Positions 25,701 through 38,652 of a DNA stretch of 64,000 nucleotides are shown here, one piece after another. Source of the DNA: Paracentrotus lividus (taxonomy: Eukaryota; Echinodermata; Echinoidea; Camarodonta; Echinidae). The number at the start of each line of letters is the position of its first letter. Within the stretch, counting starts at the first letter, position 1. A program made the translations under genes and the position numbers. The DNA is taken from contig CALNVZ010003430.1 in NCBI GenBank assembly GCA_940671915.1, positions 16,731,316-16,795,315 on the forward strand, read 5' to 3'. Below the pieces are notes generated by a model that worked only from the letters and a program-made list of their open reading frames with translations, was not told the origin of the DNA and did not search any database.

Positions 25701-28540
25701 ATTTATTAAAAATGACTGACTAACCTTCTTTGTTAAGATTTGTTGGAGAAGATTTTTTAGCCATGCTTTCTGTTTAAACCTATTATTTTAAAATGTGGGG
25801 TGTGATTGCTTTTAAGATACACATCAAATTATTTCAAAAATTACACGCATAAACTTTTACAGTTAAAATGATCAAGAAAAGGATTTTAAAATTCATCCAC
25901 CAATATACTTTGAATTTAAATGCAGGAACATGAAGGTAAGTGTTCTGTAGTTTTTCTTATGTCATGACATTAGCCATAGCACAGTAAAACATTAGTTACC
26001 GAAGTATTACAATAAAGCAGAAAGCGATATATCTTAAGAACATTAGTTATAATTGCAAGTAATGAATTGTTGAGTTTCCAGGAACGAAGAAATATGAAAT
26101 ATTGTACACAGCAATGATTGTACACAGCAATATTAATAAGTAATGTTTCAAATATTTAATGCTTGTACTTTGATAAATTGTATTTTTTAATTAAAGATTT
26201 AAATTAAATGTAGACCAAGCACCCATCCCGTTGACACGGCAGCCATTTTATGGAATTTTGTAAATTGTATAAATCACATAATGTGGGTCAAGATTAATTT
26301 TCATCAGAGCTTTTCTTGTACAGTGTTTTAATTCTTCTTGAATTTCTCAATTACTTTTTTTAATACATTTGGTTTTATCAGTGTCAATCAATTTGAATAT
26401 GGGTAATTTTGTTATGCATTTAATAATTTTTCCATACGCAAACTTTGACATAAAAAGTAGAGATGTTTAGGGGACTCCTTTTCCTTGTATTGTTATTTGA
26501 AATGTTGTAGAAATTGAGAACCGTTTTTTTTTTTTTTTTTTTTTTAGATATATCATACATGTATAGTAACTGAGTGCCCTTTGAGTGATGTACTTCATTA
26601 ATGGATGTAAATATCGAGTTGATTTAAAGTAAAATGTTTAAGCGATTCTTGAGTATTAACACCAATGAAGGTATTCAGATTTGTCATTAGTGGCGATTCA
26701 TGGCGGTTATATCAGAGATGATGTCATTATTAGGGATGGGTCGATTAAAACTAGGCACTAAAGACATTACCGAACCATCATCAGTAAGGTCTTGATGGGA
26801 AGACAAACATTGATTTAATTCAATATCTATACGATCTGATCAATGTGTTGATGAAGAAAATCAGGCCATGCATCCAAGGAGGAATGTACACAAGACAGGT
26901 ATAGGGTTAAAATAAACGAAATCGGTCAATTGAAAGGAAAGCGATGGAGGTATTAATTTTAATAAAAGCTAAAGTGTCATTCGGTCTATGGATTGATATG
27001 TTTTCATGATCATTGTCATCTTCATATAAAAAAAAATATTTCCAAATCCTTATCAACCAATATTTGCTCTCATTCTTCTTGATATAAAATGTATTTATTA
27101 ATTAATACAATACACAATATGTTATGATTTAAATCCATTTCGTTTTTCAAGTTAAACTGAGGCTTATTACAAAGAAAAGTGTCATCAAAATAAGATCATT
27201 ATAGCAATTTGAAAATCACGTTTTAATTTCTAGAGGATCCTCAGTTTGCAAAATTGCATCAATTCTCCTCCATGGTTTGTACACAAATTTTAAGATTTCC
27301 CCCATTATTTCTCATATCTGATCGTCTTCTTCTGTGAAATATAATTTCCCACGACATTATAATATTGAGCTCTGAAGGAGATGAGAGGTACTTAATGAAA
27401 CTCTCTTTTTTCTTAATTGGTCCTCTCCTTTTACTTTCATAAATAAGATCGATTATCTGTAATCTTTATTTCCCCCCAAACACCTTCATCCTCATATAAT
27501 TATATTCCTGCTACTTCCATCAACTCTAATGTCCTAATAGTGTTACGCAATCTCTTAATTTTGTACCCCCCCCCCCCCCCTCTCTCTTCTCTCTGCTCTC
27601 CTATCGATGCATTCACAATTTGCAACTTTACGGCTATCATAATTAATTTGAGTGTATCGTGGAGTGCTTTCCAAATGGAACCAAATGAGGGGTTGGGGAA
27701 GAGAAATAATAAAAATGAAAATTTGCATATATCTTTAATAATTCTAGTTTATATTGTGCGATGTCAAAGATGTTCATTCGATCCACTACTTCAAATTGCA
27801 ATAACAACGCGGTCCTACTTCATTATTGTTTATAAAGACCAAAAGAAAACGGCATTATCATATTCACCGCACGTTTTCATGGTAACGAGAGGTCAATGTG
27901 TAACTGTTGATCACATAGACGTAGATATAATTTAAATACATAAGGCGATACATTACATTTTTTTTTTAAATAAATTGATTTTGAACGAACCAAAACAAAT
28001 CGCATACAAAAAATGGAATTTGAAGCGAAATCGAATAAATATTGAAAAGGAAAATCACATTATTATTGAATTTAGAAATGAGAACAAATATAAGAGAAAA
28101 ATAAGGGATATGGTAAAGAAAGATATGCAAATCAACAACTCCATAAAGGTGCTACTTGTGATGTGTCGTATTGCCCGTGTTTGTTCGAACTGCTCTGTAC
28201 GAAATTGGGCAAAACGTCTGTTTTTACTCGCCGTATGAGCCCCAGAGTGATGTGTGATCCAGGCTCTACTGATATAATAAGGATAACCCCTAGCACTGCA
28301 ATAGACATGGTATATCAAATTGTGAAGACGTGCCGCATCTACGAAAAAATTGGAATCTTTTGACAAATAATTATCGCAATACCGGTGGCTTCTTTACGCG
28401 TCAAGCTCTTGTTCGACAGTCTGAATTATATGGATCGTAAGCCGATCATTCCACTGCAAAGAGTAGAGAGGAGAGGTTTGAACCTTATGCGCGAAGAAGC
28501 CAGCATTATTATCATAATCATTTGTCAAAAGATTCCATTG
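25701..28540. other. Non-coding interval
   Basis: AT-rich sequence with a T-run at about 26524-26545 and a C-run at about 27567-27580. Open frames here are short and without domains. The first few hundred bases may be 5' sequence of the LINE. Confidence 0.4.
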
Positions 28541-28667
28541 ATTACCTCACAGCCTCGTACAGGCGGCATGTTTTCACAGCTTGCAAATTCCTACATGTAC
28601 TAAACCTTTCTTCCATCCTATATTTTAAAACGAAAATTATGTCAAAAAAATATTTTCGAATACTCAC

Positions 28668-29783
28668 TCCTCTGTGCCACCTGCACGCCCTATCGTTATT
28701 CTTGGCAGGATTGAATGTTCTTCCGCATCTCTTGCAAAGCGCCTTCTCTGAGCCGTTGCTATGGTGACGGACTAAGCTCACTGATGAGTTAGTCTCTGAG
28801 GAAACATTCTTGTCATTTTCGTGCTCCGGAGATACCAGTCGAGAAGAAAACAGAGATAATGACGAGGACGTTGATTCTGGCGAAGTGGTGTTCGTTAAAG
28901 GAACTGCGTCAAAGGATGTGGTGTCGGTCATGAAAACGTTAACTTTGGGACTTTGCCCCCTGTTTGATGATGACAGAGACATTGCACTGACCGAGCTACG
29001 GGACGAAGTCGGTCCTGATTTCGACGACGATGATGACAGAGACATTGCACTGACCGTACTACGGGACGATGCTGGTCTTGACTTTGACGATGTAGCCTCT
29101 GAAAGGAGAGTTGCCATCCTTGGTGGTGCCGACTTCAGTCGCCCTCTCGCCTCGAGTTTGCTGGAACGGAGTCTTGTCAATTGTCCTTCAAGCGTAATGA
29201 CTTCCCTTCTCATGTCCTCCTGATGTTCCCGGACTTGCTTCATTGCTGTTGCCGCGCTCCGGGCACGTTGCGTCATCAATTTGCCTTCGACGCAGCGTCG
29301 TCGCTTTTGATGAAGCGGGAGTCGCGAATACACCATCTCCACCTTACATCCCTCACAAATCACCAATCTAAATTCGCACTCGGCGACATGCGCGTCCATC
29401 TTCTTGCGTGCTAGCTCCTTGTGGCATCCTCTGATCTTGTTCGGGCACTCGATTGTCCCGAACTTACATTCGTTGAGGACGTGACCAGGCAACGCGCTGA
29501 GTTCACATTGATGTCCGCATTCCCGATGGCACTTCACCCTAAGGTTGAGAAGACGGCTGATGATATTCCCTGGCGCGAAAGACGGTTCATATAAGAGTTG
29601 ACTCTTGCAGAGTGGACATGTCTTCAGGAGATGTGAAACGGGCCTCAAAGCTTTGAGGCATGAAGAACAGAGTGTGTGTTGACAAGGGTACATGATTAAC
29701 GGATCTACCAGAACTCCTCTGCACAAGGGACAAAGTAGATCCTTGGGAACTGGACCAACAACGAACTTGATGTTGAAACCCAT
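28668..29783 (-). CDS. RING plus TRAF-type zinc-finger protein (NRDP1/RNF151-like), first coding exon
   Basis: The 372-codon exon starts MGFNIKFVVGPVPKDLLCPL; this ATG matches the conserved start of NRDP1 (RNF41) and RNF151, while the frame upstream lacks another ATG. Residues 18-59 form a C3HC4 RING (CPLC, then C-Q-H, CSSC and CPLC), which in this family recruits an E2 and transfers ubiquitin. Residues about 80-165 carry Cys/His pairs of TRAF-type zinc fingers (CHRECGHQCELSAL, HVAECEFRLVICEGC). A basic coiled-coil-like stretch follows, then a long Ser-rich low-complexity region with two near-repeats ending SSVSAMSLSSS. At residues 350-372 is a second Cys/His motif, CKRCGRTF then ACRWHRG, where the exon meets a strong donor (GTGAGT at 28667-28662). 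The frame stays open to 28542, but that tail reads like intron. Later exons were not found. The substrate is unknown. Confidence 0.85.
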
Positions 29784-29810
29784 TGTCGGCCTACTTTCGG
29801 GACAAAACAA

Positions 29811-32440
29811 AAATGGCAGCTACATTCGTTTTATCCGTCTGCGCCCGTGTTATCTCTTCATTCAAATTAAAGTTAAAATAAATAAAGTCACTTGTAATGT
29901 TTATTTTAGAGTTGTCTGCAATTAGAGTTAATGAGTACATTCCGTCGATACAAGCGCTATACAACTGATAACTTATCTAAGTATACCGAAGCTCATCGAT
30001 CTTGTTGTGGAGGTAACCGTTGTTTGCTGATTGTGTTTCTAATTACTCTTTCGGGTTAACGAACGTACCTGGAATGATAAATAAGAAAACAAATGTCATG
30101 AACATCGACTAATGGAATAAACAATGTATATAACTTCTGTGAAATGAGCTGACTGATATTTAGGAATGAGTAATATCTAATTGAAATACATTAATTAACA
30201 GATAAAATTTGAAAGGTTCTGAATGATAAAAATCTGGTTTTATAAATATAATATCCATCTCTGGCTATGTACAATTAGAAGGAATTTCAATGATTAAAGT
30301 TAGGTCTGAGACCTTATACTTTTTAGACCGATTAATCTCATGCAGGGGGCTGTCATGGTCGTATAGCATATTGAATGTTTGTGATATTGAACATATTTTT
30401 AAGGGCACTTTGAGATAACAAGATCGTACTTGACTCACTCCTAGAGGACAGTCAACCTGTCCCGAAACGTCGAGCACTCTGTACTACTATACTACTAGTA
30501 CTACTACTTCAAGCCTTCTCATCTGGTTCACAATCTTTTTCAGGACTCAATCAAGAAAGAATACCTCTAATTCTATTCTCTACTCTCTATCTCACCTATC
30601 AATTTTCTACTTTCTGTAACTCTCCATTTCCTCTTCTATAAAATACACGAAGCAGTCCTTTTCATGACCAACCACATGGTGAACCGTACCTTGTCACAGA
30701 AACCTGTTTCTGTAAAAGACAGACTTTAAATCATTGAGTGCCGCGTGTAAAATATATGATTTGAAGAAATTTCTGGGAGCTGCCTATGTTCACGATGGTC
30801 GTTTTTATTTTGGAAACTGTCGATTATTATTTTCATTCTATTAAAGTAGTTATCAGACAAAATACGCGTGACTAATATACATGATCGGAGTCGTGTATGC
30901 CGTGTGATGTGTAGTTGTTATGCATTGAATACATCAATGCGGGAAATAGTAGTTATACTGCTTCTTATTTTCTGTTTGATTATCTGTTTGATTATCCATT
31001 TTGATAAATCTTAACGTTGATAAAGAAAGAGCACATACAATGTTTCATCCTGACTGACAAGCTATGAATAGTGGACCCTATGAAACGCAAAGCATTCAGG
31101 TTTCCTTTTTTAAACCGCTTATTGAACATAGATATATAACATATATATATTTTGTGATTTTATTCATTGGAGAAGGGGTCTAATATCATTTTCCCCTTTT
31201 TTTAAAATAATTACACAGCTCTCGACCATTCATCCCGGAAAGATATACTTATTCTGTATAATGGTTAAAGTACAAGAAAATATAAGAAATATTGCATGTT
31301 CTATTCATGCATCATTACTATCATTTACGAACTCCATGCAATATATATTCTTCGTGTATTTTCACCTGTACGATTTTTTGCCTCGATCGATGAAACAAAT
31401 TAAATTGGGAAAAATTCAGTATTTCTCGGGCATATAAATCGGTAGACGGGCTGTTAAAATAATATTTGAAACAACAAGTAGATTCTGTCCCCAATATACA
31501 ATGTGATACACTATATTAAGAGCGTATATAATGTTTTGAGCAGTTTCATATATACCACTCACATTGTTCAAAGATAAACGATTAAAAGGTCGTCGTTATG
31601 GAGTTCGGACGCCAAGCCTGAGAATGTCTACTAAGCTAGCTCTTCAAATACAAGAAAATAATATAATGTTTGTTTTTAAGACGTGAACTGAGTTTAAATA
31701 CACAGCGATTACAGAACTTGCAAAAGCACCAATGAAAAGCACTATGATACTATTTCGTATATCACATTTACAATCCCCCGAATAAAACACCTACATTATC
31801 ATTTTTCATTGGGCACCAAAAATATGAAAATGATGCGGGAAAATGATTGTATGCTCACCTTCAAATGTGTTTCATGTTCCTTTTGTCATGTTCGTTACTA
31901 TTCAAATAGCCACATCAACAGAAAGACTGGAAAATCACATAATTAATTATACGTCCGTATGCTCTCCTGTACTATTCCGTTGTGAGGAGGACCGTCCGTC
32001 TTTTCATCAATCAATCGAAGTCAAAATACCATACAAAGAGTCGAACACAAGACATATAATGGTAGACTCTGATAGCATAACAATGTGAACGCCTTCAGAG
32101 GCGTGCTGACATCGATCTTAACATTTATTCGTTGAATAAAGTCTTTGTTTTCCTCCATGATGGAGATAGAACGCAAATAACTACCACGGATGATTGCCAC
32201 CGTGTCGAAGAAAAGAAAAAGTCCTAGCTGATGTTACGTAATTATTCCGTGTTATTATTGACTGATGAGATATGTGTATGTTCCTCTTATTCAGTGATAT
32301 ATATGCCCCTATATTAACTAGCGTTGAATATACCACCAATAATATAAATTTCCAAGTGGTAAAGAAATCGATCTTATTACGTATAAAGGCCATGGGGGGT
32401 GGGGGGCATTATTGATATTGGCTATGAGCATGTTCCTTTG
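29811..32440. other. Upstream interval of the RING gene, otherwise non-coding
   Basis: It holds the presumed promoter of the RING gene. A plus-strand ATG at 29813 opens a 22-codon frame within 30 bases of the RING start, which may be chance. Near 30448 lies CCTGTCCCGAAACGTCGAG followed by TACTACTATACTACTAGTAC, which looks like a repeat fragment. No other gene is seen. Confidence 0.4.
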
Positions 32441-32448
32441 GTTCGTAG

Positions 32449-32770
32449 GACAATTACCCCCATGGACAATTACCCCACCGAAGGACAGAATTACCCCCCC
32501 GACAATTACCCCCCCCCCGAGGACAATTACCCCCCGGCAATTACCCCCGGACAATTACCCCCCTAGGACAATTACCCCCCGGACAATTACCCCCGGACAA
32601 TTACCCCCCGGACAATTACCCCGCGGACAATTACCCCCCTAGGATATTACCCCCCGGACAATTACCCCCCGGACAATTACCCCCCGGACAATACCCCCCA
32701 GGAACAATTACCCCCTGGAGAGTTACACCCGATCAACTACCCCCCCCCCCCCGACGACAATTACCCCCCT
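32449..32770 (+). repeat. Satellite array, 15-bp unit GGACAATTACCCCCC
   Basis: About twenty degenerate copies of GGACAATTACCCCC with variable C-run length. The reverse complement of the same unit forms a separate array at 34195-35115. Confidence 0.9.
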
Positions 32771-32939
32771 CACAGGCATTGATGTTTGGAATCAAGCGGC
32801 GCCCATTGTGGGTCTCGCCCGGTGTCGCAGGTTTTCTAATTATTTTCTACTTGATTTATCATAATGAATATCTCTTTCTCTTTCATATTTCTTCTTTCTC
32901 CTTTGCTCTCTCTCACTTTCTTCTTTTTTCCTTGCTTTT

Positions 32940-33630
32940 TTCTCCCCCCCCCCCTCTCACCATCTGCCGCCATGAAAAAAATGGGGGCGGGGCTTGAGCC
33001 CAAGGCCCCCCCCCCCTTGAGCCCCAAAGCGGCCCCCCCCCCCCCGTTTGGATACTCATATATGCATCAGAAAATTATGTAAACGGGCCCTCATATTACC
33101 TTATTTTTCAGTGAACAAACAATGTAACATTCATAGAAAGGACACAAATACACCATAATAATCAACACATGTTGAATATCTCTGATTCATCTCTGATTCC
33201 AACTATATGATTTTTTAATATTTTTTGGTTAATTTCACGAAAAAATCTGAATAAAACCTTGGTCTTGAACCCATGGTTTTCTAAGGCGCGCAATAAAGGT
33301 CATATTTAAACTTCCATAAATTAACAAATTAAGTGAAAATAGTAACTAAAGCTTAATATCAATTTATGTAAAAGAATAAGGTTAATCGTAAAATTAAATA
33401 CTCATAGCATAAGTTATTCGTTATGCCCAGATGACCGCCAATAGAAACCATGGTTTCGGACCACGTATTTTGCTGAATCTACCGTTGGAATATAGGCCAG
33501 TTTACATATTTTCTCATGCATATAATGTTGTATCCAAACATGGGTGGCGGTGCAAGCGCCCCTCCCCCATTTTTTCATAGGCGCAGAAGGCGCGCTCTAA
33601 ACAGAACAAAAAACGGGAAGGAGGGGGTGG
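32940..33630. mobile_element. Foldback element between two satellite arrays
   Basis: The left arm (about 32940-33085) contains CCATGAAAAAAATGGGGGCG, GTTTGGATACTCATATATGC and AGAAAATTATGTAAAC. The right arm (about 33497-33630) contains the same blocks in reverse complement: GTTTACATATTTTCTCATGC, TGTATCCAAACATGGG and CCCCCATTTTTTCATAGGCG. The loop is about 410 bp and non-coding. C-runs in the left arm have no exact partner on the right. Confidence 0.7.
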
Positions 33631-33631
33631 G

Positions 33632-33932
33632 GTGTGTGGTCGAATGGATAAGTCGGCGGACTGACGATCACAAGGTACGCGTTCTAATCCCTTCCATTCC
33701 ACTAATGTCCTTTGGCAAGATATTAATCTGCAAATTGCCAGACTTGACCCTAGTAAGGTAAATGGGGTACCTGGTAGGAAGCAAATTCCTCGAATGGGCT
33801 TAAGCGCCCTTATAAGGGCAGCTAATAGCTATAGCCGGGTAATAATATTAGCTGCGCCACTGAATAGTTTACCTAGATTAGTCGGCGCATTATAAATGCT
33901 TAATATTGATATAATTATTAACATTATTATTC
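33632..33932 (+). mobile_element. tRNA-derived SINE
   Basis: The head resembles a tRNA with an A-box-like TGGTCGAATGGATAAG (33637-33652) and a B-box-like GTTCTAATCCC (33681-33691), the internal RNA polymerase III promoter parts. The body has TTGGCAAGATATTAATCTGC and AGCCGGGTAATAATATTAGC, and the tail is ATT-rich after GCGCATTATAAATGC. The tail is shared with fragments at 18.8 and 43.3 kb. Confidence 0.8.
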
Positions 33933-34135
33933 AAGGAAAGGAAGAAAAAGGAAAAAAAAAAAAAAGGATAAAAATTAAGAAAGTGTGTGTAGAGAGAGAG
34001 AGAGAGAGAGGAGAGAGGCAGAGGATAGAGAAAAGGAGAAAGATTAAATATAAAAGAGAAAGGGAACAGAAAGCCATTAAGATAAGATCAAGTAGAAAAT
34101 ATATTCGAAAAACTGCGACACAGGCGAAGACTCAC
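33933..34135 (+). repeat. Purine-rich tract
   Basis: The strand is almost all A and G, including a (GA)n run near 33992-34015. It translates as a Lys/Arg/Glu-rich string that is a low-complexity artefact and not a gene. Confidence 0.8.
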
Positions 34136-34194
34136 AATCGGGCGCGCTGATTCCAACATCAATTGCCGGTGGAAGGGAGGGGGGGTAGGAACTG

Positions 34195-35115
34195 TCCGGT
34201 GTAAATGTCCTCGGGTATTGTCCGGGGTAAATGTCCTTCGGGGTAATTTCCTTGGGGAATTGTTCGGGGGTTAATTGTTCGGGGCGGTAATTTCCTGGGG
34301 ATACATTGTCCGGGGATAAGTTGTCCTACTGGGGTAATTGTCCGGGGGCGGTAATGTTCCTCGGGGGTAATTTTCTGGGGGGTAATTGTTTGGGGGTTAA
34401 TTGTTCGGGGCGTAATTTCCTGGGGATTATTGTCCGGGCGCGTAATTGTCCTTCGGGGTTAATTTGTCCTGGGCGGATAGTTTCCTGCATACGAAATATA
34501 ATAAGAGAAAGATGAAAGAGAAATTCATAGATAAGAGTCCGAGTAGAAAATAATTTCGAAAAACCTGCGAGCGAGGACTCACAATGGGCGCCACTTGATT
34601 CCCACACACCTGTCGGAATGGTTCAGCGGTGTTGCTCGGTATTCGGGCGGTAATTTTTCGGGCGTGTCCTCGGGAAGTGTTGACTCGGTATTGTCCGGAA
34701 TTGCGACAGGGGTAATTGCTCTGGCGGGTTTGTCAATTGGGTACTTGCCGTCGGGGTATTGTCCTTAATGTCGGGGTAATTGTCTCCGGGAGGTTAATTG
34801 TGGGCCGGGTAATTGTGCGCGTAAGTGTCGTCGTGGGTTAATGTGCCTCGGGTGGGTAATTGTTCCTCGGGGGGTAATTGTCCTTCAGGCGGTAATTTTG
34901 TCCGGGGGGTAATTGCTCCGGTAATGTGCCGGGGTTATTGTCCGGGGGTAATTGTCCTCGGGGGATATATTGTCCGGGGGTAATTGTCCGGGGGTAATGT
35001 CCTCGGGGAATCTTCCTCAGGGGTAATGTGCTCCGGGGGTAATTGTCCTGGGGTAATTGTCCTCGGCGGGTAAATTGTCGCGGGGGATAGTTGTCCGGGG
35101 GGTAATTGTCCTGAT
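34195..35115 (-). repeat. Satellite array, reverse orientation of the 15-bp unit
   Basis: Dozens of GGGGTAATTGTCCGG-like units with frequent one-base gaps. This is the reverse complement of the array at 32449-32770, so the pair flanks 1.4 kb of SINE and foldback sequence in mirror orientation. Confidence 0.9.
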
Positions 35116-35149
35116 ACGTGTTCCTTTCCAGTGAATAATTGAAAGTGGT

Positions 35150-35290
35150 AAATTGCTATTTGGTCTAAACCCATTTGACTTATGCCCATTTGGTCTAACT
35201 TGGTCTGTACGTTGGTCTTAATTTCGTCTTCAACCAGTTCGTCTAATTACCTTTTGCGGTCTAATGACCACTTTGCCTATTTGCCGATTT
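35150..35290. repeat. Fragment of the TGGTCTAA repeat family
   Basis: TATTTGGTCTAAACCCATTT, CCCATTTGGTCTAAC and GCGGTCTAATGACC repeat in one orientation only. It sits between the 15-bp satellite and the 65-bp minisatellite. Confidence 0.6.
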
Positions 35291-35714
35291 TATTGTTTAG
35301 AGAAAAATAAAATGATAATAATGATTTTTTGGTATCAAGCAGCTTCAGTATTGCGATACTTATATGGTCAGTAAAAAAAAATAAGACTGTGATAAAGTAT
35401 TTGTTATAATATAATCACAAGATATTATCACAAGATGATAAACATTGTCTTAATTTTTCTCTGGTAAAAGTTCAATGTAGCTGGTAAAATATTAAGATAA
35501 AGCTCAACAGAATGCTGAAATATTTCCTAGAGAATGCAAAATAAAACGTGGGGCAGAAGTTCAAAAGACACCAGTTTGTAATTCCAAGAGAGAGTTTTGT
35601 ATACGATGTTTAACAACGGAGGATCGTACAGAATTGACGGTCGGATGATGATTTCTGGCACGGTGAAACTCGGCTTCCTCAGTGGCGGACCCTGGGAAGG
35701 GGCGCAAAAGGCGC
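35291..35714. other. Non-coding interval
   Basis: AT-rich sequence without a recognised feature. The last bases (GGCGGACCCTGGGAAGGGGC) lead into the minisatellite. Confidence 0.4.
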
Positions 35715-38652
35715 GCTTGTTGGATAGGGTGCATATACCGGGGGGGGGGCGGTAACTGCATCACTCTAATCTATTATAGCAGGCAGGGTGCTGGTTGGAT
35801 AGGGGTGACGATAGAGGGGGTAACCGTTTCTCTCTTGTCATTATACAAGGGAGGGGTGCAGTGGATAGGGTGAATAACTGTTGTCTTTCTGTCATTATAC
35901 AGGGGTGCCTAATGGGATAGAGTGACGAATAAAGGTGTAACTGCATGTGTCTCTCTATCATAACAGGGGGGGGGGGTGCTGGTGGATAGGGTACGATAAA
36001 AAGGGTGAAACTGTTCTCTCTGTCCATTATACAGGGGGGGGTTGCTGGTGGGATAGGTGAACGATAAAGGGGTAACTGGATGTGTCTCTCTGCATTATAC
36101 AGGAGGGGTGCTGGCGGAATAGGGTGGCGATAAAAGGGCTAACTGTGTCTCACTATCATTATACAGGGAGGGGTGCTAGTGAATAGTGTGGACGATAAAG
36201 GGGGGGGTAACTGTGTCTCTCTGTCATTTTACAGGGAGGGGTGCTAGTGGGATAGCGTGACGATAAAGGGGTAACTCCCATGTACCTCTCTGTCATTATA
36301 CAGGAGGGGTGCTAGTGGAATGGTGACGATAAAGGGGGCAAATGTCCTCTGTCTATAACAGGGAGGGGTGCCTAGTGGGATAGTGTGACGATAACGGGGT
36401 AACTGTCTCTCTGTCATTATACAGGAGGGGTTGATGGGACGAGGTATGAAAAGGGGCAACTGTGCCTCCCTGTCATTATACAGGGGGGTGGTGGTGGATA
36501 GGTGACAATCGATAGAGCGGGTAACTGTGTCTCCTTGTCATTATACAGGAGGGGTGCTTATGAGGAGAGGGTGATGATAAAGGGGGTAACTGGCCTCCTG
36601 TCATTAAGCAGGGGGAGGATAAAGTGACGATAAGGGGGGTATATAACTATGTCTCCTTGTCATTATACAGGAGGGGTGGCTGATGGATAGGTGACGATAA
36701 AGGGGTAACTGTGTCTCCTTGTCATATGCAGGGAGGAGGTGCTGGTGGGATAGGTGAATAACTGTGTCTTTCTGTCATATACAGGGGGGTGCTAATGGGA
36801 TAGAGTGACGATAAAAGTGTAACTGCATGTGTCTCTCTATCATTATAACAGGGGGGTGCTCGGTGGATAGTGTGACGATAAAAGGGTTAACTGTGTCTCT
36901 CTGTCATTATACAGGGGGGGGGGTGCTGGTGGGAATAGGTGCGAATAAGGGGTAACTGATGTGTCTCTCTGTCATTATATACAGGGAGGGTGCTGGGATA
37001 GGGTGACGATAAAAAGGGGTAACTGGTCTCTGTCATTATAACAGGGGGGGGGTGCGTGGTGAATAGGGTGACGATAAAGGGTAACTGATGTGTCTCTCTG
37101 TCATTATACGGGAGGGGTGCTGGTGGGATAGGGTGGCGATAAAAAGGGTAACTGTGCTCTCTGTCATTATACAGGGAGGGGTGCGGTGGGATAGGTGACG
37201 ATTAAGGGGTAACTGGATTGTCTCTCTGTCATTATACAGGGAGTGGGTGGCTGGGTATAGGTGACGATAAAAGGGTAACTGTGTCCTCTCTCATTAACAG
37301 GGGGGGGGGTGCTGGTGGAAGTGGTGGCGATAAAAGGGGTAACTGTGTCTCTCTGTCATTAACAGGCAGGGTGCTGTGGGATAGGGTGACGATAAAGGGT
37401 AACTGGAGTTCTCTCTGTCATTATACAGGGAGTGTCTGGTGGATAGGTGGCGATAAAAGGGGTAACTGTGTCTCACTATCATATTACAGGAGGGGTGCTA
37501 TGGGATAGTGTGACGATAAAGGGGGGGCTAACTGTGTCTCTCTGTCATTTACAGCAGGGAGGGGTGCTAGTGATAGCGTGATGATAAAGGGTAACTCCAT
37601 GTACCCTCTGTCATATACAGGGGGGGTTGCTGGTGAGAGTGACGATAAAGGGGATAACTTGTCTCTTCTGTCATTATACAGGGAGGGGTGCTAGTGGGAT
37701 AGGTGACGATAAAGGGGGCAAATGTCCTCTGTCATTTATACAGGGAGGGGTCTAGTGGGATATGTGGACATAACGGGGGTAATGTCTCTCTGTCATTATA
37801 CAGGGAGGGGTGCTGAGGGATAGGGTGATGATAAAGGGGCAACTGTGCCTCCCTGTCATATAACAGGGGGGGTGGTGGTGGGAAGGGACGATGGATAGGT
37901 GACGATCGATAGAGCGGTAACTGTGTCTCCTTGTCATTATACAGGAGGGGTGCTATGATGGGATAGGTATATAAGGGGTACTGTGCCTCCCTGTCATAAA
38001 CAGTGAGGGGGGGGGGAGGATTGGGTGACGATAGAGGGGTATATAACTATGTCTCCTTGTCATTATCAGGAGAGGGTGCTGATGGATAGGGTGACGATAA
38101 AGGGGGTAACTGTGTCTCCTTTGTCATTATGCAGGAGAGGGTGCTAGTGGATAGGGTGAATAACTGTGTCTTTCTGTCATTATACAGGGGGATGCCAATG
38201 GATAGAGTGACGATAAAGGTGTAACTGGCATGTGTCTCTCTATCATATTACAGGGGGGGGGTGCTGGTGGATATAGTTGACGATAAGGAGGGGTAACTGT
38301 TCTCTCGTCATTATACAGGGATGGTGCTGGTCGGATAGGTGACGATAAAGGGGTAACTGCTTCTCGTAATTATACAGGGAGGGGTGCTTGTGGGATAGAG
38401 TGATGATAAAAGGGGGTTAACTGTGCCTCCCTGTCATGATACAGGGAGGGGGTGGTGGGATAGGGTGACGATAGAGGGTAATCTATGTCTCCTTGTCATT
38501 ATATAGGGAAGGTGTGCTGATTGGGAAGGGTGACGATAAAGGGGGTAACTGTGTCTCCTTGTCATTATACAGGGAGGGGTGCTGGTGGGATAGGGTGACG
38601 AAAAGGGGGGTAACTGTGTCTCTCTGTCATTATGCAGGGAGGGGAGCTGGTT
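35715..38652 (+). repeat. Minisatellite, unit about 65 bp, roughly 45 copies
   Basis: The unit reads GGGAGGGGTGCTGGTGGGAT, AGGGTGACGATAAAGGGG, TAACTGTGTCTCTCTGTC, ATTATACA. Copies differ by substitutions and many single-base indels. Short frames through it have no coding meaning. Each unit carries a pyrimidine tract followed by CAG, resembling a splice acceptor. Confidence 0.95.

Noticed and set aside
28810..29223. Plus-strand frame of 137 codons rich in Asp
   Set aside because: It is antisense to the Ser-rich part of the RING exon; the Asp codons mirror Ser/Arg codons of the real gene.
32412..32642. Thr/Pro-rich repeat frame
   Set aside because: It is a reading of the GGACAATTACCCC satellite with frame breaks just outside.
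33637..33705. Functional tRNA gene
   Set aside because: The A- and B-box-like parts are diverged and continue into a SINE body with an ATT tail, so it is a tRNA-derived repeat.
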